Under the pieces are notes generated by a model, which did no database searches, was not told the DNA's origin, and saw only the letters and a program-made list of their open reading frames with translations. The translations under genes and the position numbers were made by a program. From Clostridia bacterium (GTDB taxonomy: Bacteria; Bacillota; Clostridia; Oscillospirales; Acutalibacteraceae), in the NCBI GenBank assembly GCA_017399405.1, contig JAFQCT010000012.1:329667-393666 (forward strand): a stretch of 64,000 nucleotides of DNA. Reading direction: 5' to 3'. Position 1 is the stretch's first letter, and each line of letters starts with the position of its first letter. This document shows positions 33,997 to 46,035 of the stretch, in pieces.

Positions 33997-35090
33997 TGTT
34001 TATTAACGAAATTAAAATTGAAAATTTTCGTAATATTGATTTTATGGGAATTTTTCCTCATAACGAAATAAATGTTATTTATGGTCAAAACGGACAAGGT
34101 AAAACAAATCTTTTAGAAGCAATTTGGCTTTTTACAGGTTGTAAAAGTTTTAGAAATTCAAAAGATAGTGAACTTGTTCAGTTTCATAGTGAAAATTCAA
34201 AAATTTCAATGAGTTTTACAACAGAACTTCGTGAAAATAATGCGTCAATTTTTATTGATAAAAAAAGAACTGCTGCTCTTAACGGAATAAATCTTAATTC
34301 ACCTCGTGAATTGATTGGAAAATATTATGCAGTTGTTTTTTCACCTATTCATTTATCACTTATTAAAGACGGACCATTAAACAGACGAAAATTTATTGAT
34401 ACTGCAATAAGTCAGATTGATAATATGTATGCAAAAAAACTTATGTATTTTAATCATCTTATAAGCCAAAAAAATGCGTTACTTAAAAATGCAGGTGAAA
34501 ATCCGTCTTTACTTGATACTTTAGATGTATGGGATGAAAAAATAGCATTTGCCGGTGCTGATGTAATTTGTGACAGAATTGATTACATTAAAAAACTTCA
34601 GGTAAAAGCAACTGACATTTATCATGGTATTTCCGGGGAAAAAGAAGAATTACAGATAAAGTATTTAAGTAATGTCCGTTATGAAAGTGAAGAAAAACAA
34701 GATATTGCAAAAATTTATTTCAATAATATGGTGAAAAACAGACCAAATGATTTGTATCTTAAAAATACAACAAGTGGTCCCCACCGTGACGATATTAAAA
34801 TTTTAATAAATAATATTTCTGCAAGAAAATTTGGCTCACAAGGTCAACAAAGAAGTGCATCTTTGGCATTAAAACTTGGTGAAGCAGAGATTATTAAAGA
34901 TTTGAAAGGTGAACACCCTATAATTTTACTTGATGATGTAATGAGTGAGCTTGATAGTACTCGTCAAAATTACATTCTCAATAAAATGACAGATAAACAG
35001 GTGTTTATTACTTGTTGTGAAAAAGAGACAGTTTCTCGTCTTCACGCAGGTAAAGTTTTTAAGGTAGAAAACGGAAAAGTGGTGGATTGA
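33996..35090 (+). CDS. recF: DNA replication and repair protein RecF
   Basis: RecF is an SMC-like ATPase that helps load RecA at gaps. The 364-residue protein has Walker A GQNGQGKTN near residue 31, the ABC-like signature SQGQQRS-type block (FGSQGQQRSASLALKLGEAE) and Walker B ILLDDVMSELD. It overlaps both neighbours by one base each. Confidence 0.95.
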   Translation: MFINEIKIENFRNIDFMGIFPHNEINVIYGQNGQGKTNLLEAIWLFTGCKSFRNSKDSELVQFHSENSKISMSFTTELRENNASIFIDKKRTAALNGINLNSPRELIGKYYAVVFSPIHLSLIKDGPLNRRKFIDTAISQIDNMYAKKLMYFNHLISQKNALLKNAGENPSLLDTLDVWDEKIAFAGADVICDRIDYIKKLQVKATDIYHGISGEKEELQIKYLSNVRYESEEKQDIAKIYFNNMVKNRPNDLYLKNTTSGPHRDDIKILINNISARKFGSQGQQRSASLALKLGEAEIIKDLKGEHPIILLDDVMSELDSTRQNYILNKMTDKQVFITCCEKETVSRLHAGKVFKVENGKVVD

Positions 35091-35338
35091 TGTATTTGAA
35101 TATAGGACAAGACACAGTTATTACTGACAAAAATATTTTAGGTATTTTTGACCTTGATAATACAACTGTTTCTAAATCTACAAGAGAATACATAAACACT
35201 GCTTCTAAAAATGGTGAATGTATAACGGTATCAATTGAAGAATTACCAAAATCTTTTATAATTGTTGCAGAAAACGATAAAAAAGAGATTTACATTTCAC
35301 CACTTAACACATCAACAATTTTCAAAAGAATAAAATAA
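35090..35338 (+). CDS. remB: Extracellular matrix regulator RemB (DUF370)
   Basis: An 82-residue DUF370-family protein in the recF-gyrB gap. In Bacillus, RemA/RemB-type proteins affect biofilm matrix genes. The start MYLNIGQDTVI and the later SFIIVAENDKKEIYISP fit the family. The ATG overlaps the recF TGA. A TTG one codon upstream is possible but less likely. Confidence 0.85.
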   Translation: MYLNIGQDTVITDKNILGIFDLDNTTVSKSTREYINTASKNGECITVSIEELPKSFIIVAENDKKEIYISPLNTSTIFKRIK

Positions 35339-35350
35339 GTCAGATTTTGA

Positions 35351-37324
<1,974 letters not shown>

Positions 37325-37335
37325 GAGGTAATAAA

Positions 37336-39861
37336 ATGAGTAAAGCAAATAATCCTAATCTTGGTGGATATGTTCCACTTGAAGAACAGAATATTATAAA
37401 TGTTGAGATTAACAAGGAAATGAGAAAATCTTTCCTTGACTACTCAATGTCTGTTATTACTGCCCGTGCACTTCCTGATGTACGCGATGGTTTGAAACCT
37501 GTTCACAGAAGAATTCTTTATACAATGTATGAAAATTCACTTTATCCTGACAAACCACACCGTAAGTGTGCTGACACAGTTGGTTCTGTGCTTGGTAGAT
37601 ATCATCCACACGGTGACGCATCTGTTTATGATGCAATGGTTCGTCTTGCACAGGATTTCTCAATGAGATATGTTCTTGTTGATGGTCACGGTAACTTCGG
37701 TTCAGTTGACGGTGACCCACCTGCTGCATACCGTTATACAGAGTCAAGAATGAGTAAAATCGCTCTTGAAATGCTCACAAATATTGATAAAGATACAGTT
37801 GATTTTACAACTAACTACGATGACCGTCTTAAAGAGCCAACAGTTTTGCCATCAAGATATCCAAATCTTCTTGCAAACGGTTCAACAGGTATTGCGGTTG
37901 GTATGGCTACAAATATTCCACCTCATAATCTTGGTGAACTTGTTGACGGTATTTGTTGTGTAATTGATAACCCTGAAGCAGAACTTGACGAAATTATGCA
38001 ACATATTCAAGGACCTGACTTTCCAACAAGCGGTATTATTATGGGTCGTGCAGGTATCCGTGCGGCATACGCTACAGGTCGTGGCAAGATTGCACTTCGT
38101 GGTCGTGCAGAGATTGTAGAAAATGAAAAAACTGGTCGTTTCCAGATTATTATTACTGAACTTCCTTATCAGGTAAACAAGGCTCGTCTTATTGAATCTA
38201 TTGCAGATTTACATAAGGACAAAAGAATTGAAGGTCTTTCTGATATCAACGACTATTCATCAAAACGCGGTGGCGGTATGAGAATAGTTATTGACTTAAA
38301 GCGTGACGCTAACCCACAGGTTGTACTTAATCAGCTTTATCAGATGACACAATTACAGATTTCTTATGGTATTATTCAGTTGGCACTTGTTAATGGTGAG
38401 CCTAAAGTTCTTACACTTAAGCAGATTATTGAAGAATACATTAAGTTCCAATGTGAAATCATTACAAGAAGAACTCAATATGATTTGAACAAAGCACAGG
38501 CTCGTGAGCATATTCTTGAAGGTCTTGCTCGTGCTATTGATATTGTTGACGAAATTATTGCCACAATCCGTGCTTGTAAGGGTGGCCAGGCAGAAGCAAA
38601 AGTTGCTATTATGGAAAAATTCGACTTTGATGACCCACAGGCAACTGCAATCGTAGCATTCCGTCTTGGACAACTTGCAGGTCTTGAAATTCAAAAAATT
38701 ATTGCAGAGCGTGACGAATTAAGAGCAAAAATTAAAGAATATCTTGAAATTCTCGGTTCTGAAACTAAAGTTAAAGAAATTCTTAAAGACGAACTTTCAG
38801 TTATCGGCAAAAAATTCGGTGACGAAAGAAGAACAGAAATTTCAAATGTTCTTGGTGAAGTTGATATTGAAGACCTTATTGCTGAAGAAGATTGCGTATT
38901 TACTCTTACAAAGATGGGTTACATCAAGCGTCAGCCTGTTGAAACTTATCAGGTACAGCGTCGTGGCGGTAAGGGTATTAAGGGTATGAGTCGTCGAGAA
39001 GAGGACTATGCAGAAAGCATGTTTATTTGTTCATCTCATGATTACATTCTTTTCTTCACATCAGAAGGTAAAATGTATCGTCTTAAAGGTTACGAAATTC
39101 CTGAAGGTACTCGTACAAGTAAGGGTATGAATATTGTAAATATTCTTCCTATTACTGCTGATGAAAAAGTTACTGCTATGCTTCGTGTTCCTGACTTTGG
39201 TGAAGACAAATACTATCTCTGTATGGCTACAAAGAATGGTGTTATTAAGAGAACTGAACTTGACGCTTACAGAAATATTCGCAAGAGTGGTATTATTGCA
39301 ATCAATCTTGACGAGGGTGATGAACTCCGTTGGGTTAAACTTACTGACGGTGAACAGAACTTAATGGTTGCTACTCGCAAGGGTATGAGTATCTGCTTTA
39401 ACGAGAAAGATGCTCGTGCTATCGGTAGAACTGCTCGCGGTGTTCGTGCAATTACTCTCGGTGACGGTGACGAAGTTGTAGGAATGGTTATTTTCGGAAC
39501 AGAGGGTAAAGTTCTTACAATCAGTGAAAAAGGTTATGGCAGAAGAAGCGATGTTTCTAACTATCGTGTTCAGAACCGTGGCGGTAAAGGTCTTACAAAC
39601 TATCATACTGAACAGTATGGTGAAGTTTGTGCTATTGAAATGGTTGATGAAACACAAGATATTATTATGATTTCTTCTGACGGTATTATTATCCGTCTTC
39701 CAGCAGAGCAGGTTAGAGAATGCAACCGTCCTTCAAAGGGTGTTATCCTTATGAAGACTAAAGAGGGCGAAAAGGTTGTTACAATTTCTCTTGCTGAACA
39801 TGAAGAAGAGATGGAAGAAACAGAAACAGCTGAAACAGTTGAGGGTGCTGACGAGGAATAA
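37336..39861 (+). CDS. gyrA: DNA gyrase subunit A
   Basis: DNA-cleaving subunit of gyrase. In this 841-residue protein the catalytic Tyr is Tyr134 ([10 protein letters not shown]), and the C-terminal beta-pinwheel has the GyrA box [10 protein letters not shown] that distinguishes gyrase from topoisomerase IV. The quinolone-contact loop reads [17 protein letters not shown]: the position equal to E. coli Ser83 is Ala95, while the acidic residue (Asp87) is kept as Asp99. The tail is Glu-rich. Starts 11 bases after gyrB. Confidence 0.97.
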   Translation: MSKANNPNLGGYVPLEEQNIINVEINKEMRKSFLDYSMSVITARALPDVRDGLKPVHRRILYTMYENSLYPDKPHRKCADTVGSVLGRYHPHGDASVYDAMVRLAQDFSMRYVLVDGHGNFGSVDGDPPAAYRYTESRMSKIALEMLTNIDKDTVDFTTNYDDRLKEPTVLPSRYPNLLANGSTGIAVGMATNIPPHNLGELVDGICCVIDNPEAELDEIMQHIQGPDFPTSGIIMGRAGIRAAYATGRGKIALRGRAEIVENEKTGRFQIIITELPYQVNKARLIESIADLHKDKRIEGLSDINDYSSKRGGGMRIVIDLKRDANPQVVLNQLYQMTQLQISYGIIQLALVNGEPKVLTLKQIIEEYIKFQCEIITRRTQYDLNKAQAREHILEGLARAIDIVDEIIATIRACKGGQAEAKVAIMEKFDFDDPQATAIVAFRLGQLAGLEIQKIIAERDELRAKIKEYLEILGSETKVKEILKDELSVIGKKFGDERRTEISNVLGEVDIEDLIAEEDCVFTLTKMGYIKRQPVETYQVQRRGGKGIKGMSRREEDYAESMFICSSHDYILFFTSEGKMYRLKGYEIPEGTRTSKGMNIVNILPITADEKVTAMLRVPDFGEDKYYLCMATKNGVIKRTELDAYRNIRKSGIIAINLDEGDELRWVKLTDGEQNLMVATRKGMSICFNEKDARAIGRTARGVRAITLGDGDEVVGMVIFGTEGKVLTISEKGYGRRSDVSNYRVQNRGGKGLTNYHTEQYGEVCAIEMVDETQDIIMISSDGIIIRLPAEQVRECNRPSKGVILMKTKEGEKVVTISLAEHEEEMEETETAETVEGADEE

Positions 39862-39891
39862 TATTTCTTATTGTGAAAGGAAAGATATATT

Positions 39892-41088
39892 ATGAGCGAT
39901 ATGGAAAAAAAGTTGACAGAAGAAACTGAAATGCCAGAAGATAAGAAAAAGAAGAAAAAAGCGTTGGCTGTTCTTATTCCTATTCTTGCAGTTTTTCTTG
40001 CTATTGTAATTGCAGTAGTTGCTTTTGTTGCTCACAAATTCAGTCTTATTCAATTTGATGATGAAAGCACTACAATAAATCCCTCACAGGAATTTGTAGA
40101 TAATGCAGAAGAAAACATTGATTTTGCCGAAATGGACGATGCCACAGGTAACGATTTCAGAGAAATTCTTAAAAACTGGGCAACAAATGGTGGCGAAAAA
40201 ATGAGTAATCGTGATGTAATCAATGTATTGCTCATTGGTAGTGACGCATCAGCAGAAGAACCGGGCAGAGCAAACATAACTGAAAAAGGCAACACGGATG
40301 TTATGATGCTTGTTTCTATCAATCAGATTAACGATACAATCAAATTGGTTTCATTTATGCGTGATAGTTATACATATATGGACCAATTTGACCGTTATGC
40401 AAAACTTAATGCGGCTTGTGCAAATGGTGGACCTGCATATCTTGTTGAAACAATCGAAAATGACTATAAAATCGAAATTGACGGTTATGCAATGGTTGAC
40501 TTTGACTCGTTCAGACAAGTTATTGATGTGCTTGGCGGTGTAAATGTTGATGTGCCGGCTTATGTTGCGAATCATCTTAACAAAGGTGTTCTTAAAAACA
40601 ATAAAATTGAAAGTGGTAATGGTGTACTACTTGATGGTGAGCAAGCACTTCATTTCAGTCGTGTAAGAAAAACTGATGCGGATGGTGACATCAGCCGAGT
40701 TGCTCGTCAGCGTCAGGTTGTAAACGCTCTTATTCAGAAAGCAAAGAGTGCAACTCTTACCGAAATCAACGAAGTTGCAGATGTTATGCTTGCAAATGTG
40801 CGTACAAATATCAGTAAAAAATCTATTATCAGCTATGCTTCAAAAGCTGTTACTGAGGGTTGGGCAAATTACGAGATTACTGAAATCACAATGCCTACTC
40901 CTGATACTCGTTACGGATATTCTTCACGCTCAACTGCTTGGATTTGGGTTGTTGACTATCCACTTGCAGCACAAAAACTTCAACTTGAACTTTACGGTGA
41001 AACAAACATAAATCTTGAAGAAGATGGAAGAAAAACAGCAATAACCGTTATCGGTGGTTATGTATCAAAGAAAACAACAGACAACTAA
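39892..41088 (+). CDS. LytR-CpsA-Psr (LCP) family protein
   Basis: LCP enzymes attach teichoic acid or capsule polymers to peptidoglycan. The 398-residue protein has a Lys-rich cytoplasmic N-terminus, one membrane helix (about 22-46) and an extracellular LCP domain from about residue 105 with TDVMMLVSINQ, SFMRDSYTYM, DGYAMVDFDSF and LHFSRVRK, including the conserved Arg residues for lipid-phosphate binding. It lies between gyrA and a membrane protease gene. Confidence 0.9.
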   Translation: MSDMEKKLTEETEMPEDKKKKKKALAVLIPILAVFLAIVIAVVAFVAHKFSLIQFDDESTTINPSQEFVDNAEENIDFAEMDDATGNDFREILKNWATNGGEKMSNRDVINVLLIGSDASAEEPGRANITEKGNTDVMMLVSINQINDTIKLVSFMRDSYTYMDQFDRYAKLNAACANGGPAYLVETIENDYKIEIDGYAMVDFDSFRQVIDVLGGVNVDVPAYVANHLNKGVLKNNKIESGNGVLLDGEQALHFSRVRKTDADGDISRVARQRQVVNALIQKAKSATLTEINEVADVMLANVRTNISKKSIISYASKAVTEGWANYEITEITMPTPDTRYGYSSRSTAWIWVVDYPLAAQKLQLELYGETNINLEEDGRKTAITVIGGYVSKKTTDN

Positions 41089-41112
41089 TTTTTAACTGAC
41101 AAGGAGTTTACA

Positions 41113-42189
41113 ATGGAAAACTATCAGAATCCTAATGGTCAGTTTGGCGGATGGGAGCAAACAAGAGTACCATACGGTGCATCAAATCCACAGGGTTTTA
41201 TGCCTTATGGTAGTGTTATGCCTGAAAACAGACAAGAGGAACAGAATGACAAAAAGATTTTGAAAAAAATGGGAAGTTTATTTGGGCTTGCCATAATCCT
41301 TTATGTTGCTTGTTCAACTCTTTTATCATTGGCAATACTATTTCTTTCAGAGTTTTTTCCTGTTTTTAATCTTCTTTATGAAAATGAGTTTGCAAATTAC
41401 GCTTACAGTGTGGTTGGCTCAATTCTTTATATTGGCGTTCCTTTTGGTATTGTTTATTTAGCATTAAAAAAGAAAAAAGTGGCAGGGATGTTGCCTTTTG
41501 GTACGGTTTATAACGGAAAAGCCGCCATTTATCTTACAATGATTTCAATACCTGCAATGACACTTTCATCAATAATTGTCAACGCAATTTCTCTTATAAT
41601 TCAAACACTTTTAGGAATAGAGTTTATAAGCGGACTTGAAGACCTTAAGATGTCAGGTGTGGGTGGATTTTTAATAGGTGCAATCTCAATGGCGGTTGTG
41701 CCTGCAATTATTGAAGAATTTTCAATTCGTGGTGTTGTAATGCAACCGTTACGCAGATACGGTGACGGTTTTGCTATTGTAGCAAGTGCCTTTATCTTCT
41801 CAATTATGCACGGTAATATGGCACAGATTCCATATACCGTTGTTGGCGGACTTTATCTTGGATACCTTGCAATTGCAACAGGTAGTATCTGGCCATCAAT
41901 TATTGTACATTTCGTAAACAATATGTATTCAGTAATTATTATGAGCGTTGACAGTAACTTTGGCGAAAGTGCGTCAGGCGTAGCCGCTTTTATGATGATT
42001 GGCCTATTTATTGCTATGGGTGTGTTTGGTGGCATTAAATTTTCTTCATTGAACTATAAAACAAAACTTGGTGAGGGTGTAAAAACACTTAAAACAGGTA
42101 AAAAAATAAAAGCGTTGTTTATAAATATTCCAATGGTAATCGCCATTGTGATTATGGTTGTTATTACTCTTACAAGTATTAAGTCTTGA
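41113..42189 (+). CDS. CPBP-family intramembrane metalloprotease
   Basis: A 358-residue membrane protein with about eight helices and the CPBP/Abi (CAAX protease-like) motifs: EEFSIRG (EExxxR) around residue 202, then FSIMHGN and VHFVNNM (H..N). The N-terminal 45 residues are polar, rich in Asn, Gly and Gln. AAGGAG precedes the ATG. Such proteases cut membrane peptides or contribute to bacteriocin immunity; the substrate here is unknown. Its TGA is 2 bases before tadA. Confidence 0.88.
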   Translation: MENYQNPNGQFGGWEQTRVPYGASNPQGFMPYGSVMPENRQEEQNDKKILKKMGSLFGLAIILYVACSTLLSLAILFLSEFFPVFNLLYENEFANYAYSVVGSILYIGVPFGIVYLALKKKKVAGMLPFGTVYNGKAAIYLTMISIPAMTLSSIIVNAISLIIQTLLGIEFISGLEDLKMSGVGGFLIGAISMAVVPAIIEEFSIRGVVMQPLRRYGDGFAIVASAFIFSIMHGNMAQIPYTVVGGLYLGYLAIATGSIWPSIIVHFVNNMYSVIIMSVDSNFGESASGVAAFMMIGLFIAMGVFGGIKFSSLNYKTKLGEGVKTLKTGKKIKALFINIPMVIAIVIMVVITLTSIKS

Positions 42190-42191
42190 TT

Positions 42192-42659
42192 ATGGATAAG
42201 TTTGATTTTATGAAATATGCACTCGATTTGGCAAAGCAATCTGCTAATGAGGGCGAAGTGCCTGTTGGTGCAATTGTTGTGTGTGATGGCAAAATAGTGG
42301 GTGAGGGCAGAAACAGACGAGAAGTTGTAAAAAATGCCTTGCACCATGCAGAAATTGAAGCCATTGACAATGCTTGTAAAAATCTTGGCGGATGGCGACT
42401 CTGGAAATGCGATTTGTATGTAACTCTTGAGCCATGCCCTATGTGTGCAGGTGCAATTATAAATTCAAGAATTAAAAATGTGTATTTCGGTGCAACCGAT
42501 GAAAAAAACGGTGCTGTCGTTTCGGCGGCACAGCTTTTTGATATGAATTTTACCCACAAACCACTTTATGAGGGTGGAATAATGGGCGAAGAATGTGCAA
42601 AAATCCTTTCGGATTTCTTTAAGGATTTACGAAAAAAGAAAGCGGGTGAAGAAAATTGA
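42192..42659 (+). CDS. tadA: tRNA adenosine(34) deaminase
   Basis: TadA deaminates wobble A34 of tRNA-Arg to inosine. The 155-residue protein has the zinc/catalytic HAEIEA motif and the PCPMCAGA motif of cytidine-deaminase-fold enzymes. I use the ATG at 42192 just after the preceding stop; a TTG two codons upstream is also in frame. No clear ribosome-binding site is visible, suggesting translational coupling. It overlaps the mnmE start. Confidence 0.93.
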   Translation: MDKFDFMKYALDLAKQSANEGEVPVGAIVVCDGKIVGEGRNRREVVKNALHHAEIEAIDNACKNLGGWRLWKCDLYVTLEPCPMCAGAIINSRIKNVYFGATDEKNGAVVSAAQLFDMNFTHKPLYEGGIMGEECAKILSDFFKDLRKKKAGEEN

Positions 42660-44017
42660 GTACCGTAGCAGCAATTTCAACGGGTAAGGCACCCGGTGGA
42701 ATAGGAATTGTGCGAATTTCAGGCGAAAATGCAATAAGCGTTGCGGATAAAATTTTTTCTTCATTCAATGGTAAGAAACTTTGCGAAATCCCGGGTTACT
42801 CTGCACTTTATGGCAAGGCTTACGACAAAACAGGCAGCATTGATAATGTAGTTGCCCTTGTCTTCAAAGCACCAAAGAGTTATACGGGTGAAGATGTTGT
42901 TGAAATATCTTGTCACGGGGGACTTTTTGTTACTGACAAAGTTCTTAAAGCAGTTTATGACGCAGGTGCTATTCCTGCTGAAGCAGGGGAGTTTACAAAA
43001 CGAGCATTCTTAAACGGAAAAATGGACTTGACAAGTGCCGAATCCGTTATGAATATTATTTCTGCACAAGGTGAACAGGCAGAAAAAATTGCACTTGGTG
43101 TTTTAGAGGGCAGACTTTTTAAGGAAATTAAGAAAATTAACGATAAACTTGTTTATGATATGGCACTTCTTTCTGCTTGGGTTGATTATCCTTATGAAGA
43201 AATTGAAGATTTATCAGAAAACAACTTAAAAGAGCATATCGATGAGAGCATTGAAAAGTTAGAAAAACTTATAAATGACTTCTCTAAAGGGCAGATTATA
43301 ATGGAGGGTGTTGACACCGCTATTGTGGGTTGCCCTAATGTTGGTAAATCAACACTTATGAATTTGCTTTCAGGTACAGAAAAGTCGATTGTTACCGAAA
43401 TTGCAGGAACAACACGCGATATTGTTGAAGATACTGTAAATGTGGGTGGAATTACGCTTAGACTTGCTGATACAGCAGGTGTTCGCGAAACTGAAGATGT
43501 TGTTGAAAGCATTGGTGTTGACCGTGCAGTAAAAAGATTAGAAAACGCAGAACTTGTACTTGCAGTTTTTGATGCAAGTCGGCCTTTAACAGATTCAGAC
43601 CGTAGGCTTATTGACCTTTGCAAAGGCAAAAAGGCAGTAGGAATTATTAATAAAACGGATTTAGATAAAAACTATCTAAACGGTGAAATTGAAGAAAACT
43701 TTTTACAGACAGTTTTTATCTCAGCGAAAACAGGAGACGGAAAACAAGCACTTACAAATGCGGTTGAAGAGCTTTTAGGTACAGCAGATTTTGACACATC
43801 TGCAACTGCAATTGTAAATGAGCGTCAGAAAGATTGTTGTAAAAAAGCACTTGATGCGTTAAAAGATGCAGATAATGCGTTAATGCTTGGAATGACAATG
43901 GACGCAGTAACTGTTTGCCTTGATTCTGCTATTGAAAATCTTATGATTTTAACAGGCGAAAAGGCAACAGAGTTAGTTGTTAATGAAATTTTTGCACAAT
44001 TCTGTGTAGGAAAATAA
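42656..44017 (+). CDS. mnmE: tRNA modification GTPase MnmE
   Basis: MnmE (TrmE) works with MnmG on wobble uridines. The 453-residue protein has an N-terminal folate-binding domain (TGKAPGGIGIVRISG), a G domain with GCPNVGKS at 225-232, GTTRD at 251-255, DTAG at 272-275 and NKTD, and the C-terminal FCVGK with the catalytic Cys. The start codon is TTG, overlapping the tadA TGA by three bases. In many Firmicutes this gene sits between jag and mnmG; here it is about 15 kb away across the origin. Confidence 0.95.
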   Translation: MSTVAAISTGKAPGGIGIVRISGENAISVADKIFSSFNGKKLCEIPGYSALYGKAYDKTGSIDNVVALVFKAPKSYTGEDVVEISCHGGLFVTDKVLKAVYDAGAIPAEAGEFTKRAFLNGKMDLTSAESVMNIISAQGEQAEKIALGVLEGRLFKEIKKINDKLVYDMALLSAWVDYPYEEIEDLSENNLKEHIDESIEKLEKLINDFSKGQIIMEGVDTAIVGCPNVGKSTLMNLLSGTEKSIVTEIAGTTRDIVEDTVNVGGITLRLADTAGVRETEDVVESIGVDRAVKRLENAELVLAVFDASRPLTDSDRRLIDLCKGKKAVGIINKTDLDKNYLNGEIEENFLQTVFISAKTGDGKQALTNAVEELLGTADFDTSATAIVNERQKDCCKKALDALKDADNALMLGMTMDAVTVCLDSAIENLMILTGEKATELVVNEIFAQFCVGK

Positions 44018-44025
44018 ATATAAAT

Positions 44026-44056
44026 AATCGGGTCGTCGAGGACGCCGACCCCTACT
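44026..44056. repeat. Short hairpin repeat (GGGTCG...CGACCCCTAC)
   Basis: A partly self-complementary segment ending in CCCCTAC lies between mnmE and the Mrp gene. Its design (GGG-hairpin-CCCCTAC) is that of the GGGCGATTCGTGAATCGCCC module in elements R4, R5 and R6. Confidence 0.5.
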
Positions 44057-44074
44057 GAAAAGAGGTTATATAAA

Positions 44075-44890
44075 ATGAGTGAATGTAGCGGAAATTGCAG
44101 TAGTTGTTCAGCAAACTGCGATAGCAAAAAACAAGATTTACACATTCCCGGTAACTCAATGAGTGATGTCAAAAAAGTTATTGGTGTTGTAAGTGGTAAA
44201 GGTGGCGTTGGTAAGAGTTTAGTAACATCAATGCTTGCAGTTACTGCACAGACAATGGGTTATCAGGCAGCTATTCTTGATGCTGATATTACAGGTCCAT
44301 CAATTCCAAAGGCTTTTGGTGTTCACGGTAATCCTGAAGGTACAGCAGAAGGAATGTATCCATTAGAGTCAAAGTTAGGCACAAGAATTATGAGTGTTAA
44401 CTTGCTTCTTGAAAAAGAAGACCAGCCTGTTATCTGGCGTGGACCGGTTATTTCAGGTCTTATTCACCAATTCTGGCAAGAAGTTGTATGGGGCGATGTT
44501 GACTTTATGTTTGTTGATATGCCTCCGGGAACAGGTGATGTGCCACTTACAGTATTCCAGTCACTTCCTGTTGACGGTATTGTAATTGTTACAACTCCTC
44601 AGGACTTGGTTACACTTATCGTTAAGAAAGCAGTTAATATGGCAAAAATGATGAATATTCCAATTCTTGGTATTGTTGAGAATATGAGTTACTTTGAATG
44701 CCCTGACTGTGGCAAAAAGCACTATATTTACGGTGAAAGCAAGGTTGACGAAGTTGCAAAAGAGCTCCAGATTCCTGTTCTTGCAAAACTTCCTATCAAC
44801 CCTGCAAATGCAGCACTTGTTGATAAGGGCTGTATTGAACTCAGTGAAGAAAAACAGTTTATTGATGTAATTAAAAAGATTGCTGAATAA
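44075..44890 (+). CDS. Mrp/NBP35-type Fe-S cluster carrier ATPase
   Basis: A 271-residue P-loop protein of the Mrp/ApbC/Nbp35 group that carries Fe-S clusters to target enzymes. It begins with a Cys-rich segment (CSGNCSSCSANC, residues 4-15), then deviant Walker A GKGGVGKS at 41-48, DADITGPSIPKAFG, and a C-terminal CPDC pair for cluster binding. AAGAGG precedes the ATG. It is followed by a strong terminator. Confidence 0.9.
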   Translation: MSECSGNCSSCSANCDSKKQDLHIPGNSMSDVKKVIGVVSGKGGVGKSLVTSMLAVTAQTMGYQAAILDADITGPSIPKAFGVHGNPEGTAEGMYPLESKLGTRIMSVNLLLEKEDQPVIWRGPVISGLIHQFWQEVVWGDVDFMFVDMPPGTGDVPLTVFQSLPVDGIVIVTTPQDLVTLIVKKAVNMAKMMNIPILGIVENMSYFECPDCGKKHYIYGESKVDEVAKELQIPVLAKLPINPANAALVDKGCIELSEEKQFIDVIKKIAE

Positions 44891-44902
44891 AACAAAAATT
44901 TA

Positions 44903-44932
44903 AGGGCTACCTTTTGGTAGCCCTAATTTTTT
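44903..44932. terminator. Bidirectional terminator between mrp-like and alkD-like genes
   Basis: AGGGCTACC and its perfect complement enclose TTTT; T-rich sequence follows on the plus strand and A-rich sequence precedes it, so it can end transcripts from both sides. Confidence 0.88.
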
Positions 44933-45611
44933 ACTTCACTTTTAATGTTTTAAGATATTCTTTTTGTTCTTTTGTTATGCGGTAACTCTCATTTGCTTTT
45001 TGAATTGCTTTGTTATGCACCCATTTGTCAAACTTTTTGTTTTCAATATATGGAATAACCAAATCCCAACGACTTGAAAGTGCTGTTGCAAGATACCACG
45101 CAATAGCCATATTGATATAATATTCGTCAGTTTTTATACTTAAAAGCAAGTTTAGATGTTTTTTATCTAAACGCTCATCCATAAAGAATTTCATTAAAGT
45201 TACAATGGCAAATCTTACGGTGTAAGTGTGTTCTGATTTTGCCCATTCTTGTATTTTCTCGTAAAGCAAATCGAGATTTTTGCCGAGTACTTTTGGTGTC
45301 ATCATATCACAGGTTGCCCAGTTATCTACATATAGAAGAAAATTATCTAAAGCAGAAATGCATTCATCAAAATCCTTAATTTGTTTAATTAAAAATGCGT
45401 GAAGATTATCTTCTTCATAGTATTTGTGGGGCAAAGAGTTAAGAAAATCTGCTTTTAAGTTTGATTTATTCAGCTCTTTTGCAAATTTTCGCAACTGTGG
45501 TACTCTTACACCAATTATTTTGTCTTTACAGACGGTGGGCATAAGTTTTGAATGAAAATCTTTATACTTTAAGTCTTGTAACTCAAAAAGTTTTTCTTGA
45601 ATTGGTGTCAT
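44931..45611 (-). CDS. AlkD-like DNA alkylation repair protein
   Basis: A 226-residue all-helical HEAT-repeat protein resembling the AlkD/AlkC DNA glycosylases that excise alkylated bases. The segments VPQLRKFAKEL, WATCDMMTPKVL (with the conserved Trp and Asp region) and AIAWYLATALS fit the family. I choose the Met just 1 base after the stop of the upstream membrane-protein gene; a longer frame would overlap it by 45 bases. No clear ribosome-binding site. Confidence 0.85.
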   Translation of the reverse strand: MTPIQEKLFELQDLKYKDFHSKLMPTVCKDKIIGVRVPQLRKFAKELNKSNLKADFLNSLPHKYYEEDNLHAFLIKQIKDFDECISALDNFLLYVDNWATCDMMTPKVLGKNLDLLYEKIQEWAKSEHTYTVRFAIVTLMKFFMDERLDKKHLNLLLSIKTDEYYINMAIAWYLATALSSRWDLVIPYIENKKFDKWVHNKAIQKANESYRITKEQKEYLKTLKVK

Positions 45612-45612
45612 A

Positions 45613-46023
45613 TCAATATAATGTTTTTGAAAGAATGAAGCAAGTCCAAAGAGCAATTACAAAAAGACCCTCAGCAGGAATTGCAAGTTTTGTGTAAGGG
45701 CATTTCCAACCTTTGTCAACGAAAAGGAAGATTGTTCTTGTTACAAAAACGGTTGTTGCGAAGAAAAGTCCGCCAATCATAGAATAGTATGGTGTTTGAA
45801 GAGCAAGCATAAGAAAAAGCAAAAATCCGCCCAAAGCACCTGAAATACCACCATAATAAACACGGATTTCAGTTTTGCCTGCATTGTCAACAGGCTTGAT
45901 TGAAAAACTTTCAGCATTTTTAATTGGACTAACAATAAACACGATTGCCATACCGAAGAAATAGAGTATAAGTCCTATTGTGGCAACTGCTGCCGGAATG
46001 TTTGACATTAAAATTTCTATCAT
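45613..46023 (-). CDS. Small membrane protein, DUF4345-like
   Basis: A 136-residue protein with four predicted membrane helices (about 10-32, 57-75, 80-100, 115-133). The pattern 'EIRVYYGGISGALGGF' resembles DUF4345 membrane proteins. It is co-directional with, and close to, two neighbours: a larger membrane protein upstream and the AlkD-like gene immediately downstream. Function unknown. Confidence 0.6.
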   Translation of the reverse strand: MIEILMSNIPAAVATIGLILYFFGMAIVFIVSPIKNAESFSIKPVDNAGKTEIRVYYGGISGALGGFLLFLMLALQTPYYSMIGGLFFATTVFVTRTIFLFVDKGWKCPYTKLAIPAEGLFVIALWTCFILSKTLY

Positions 46024-46035
46024 AATAAAACTCCT

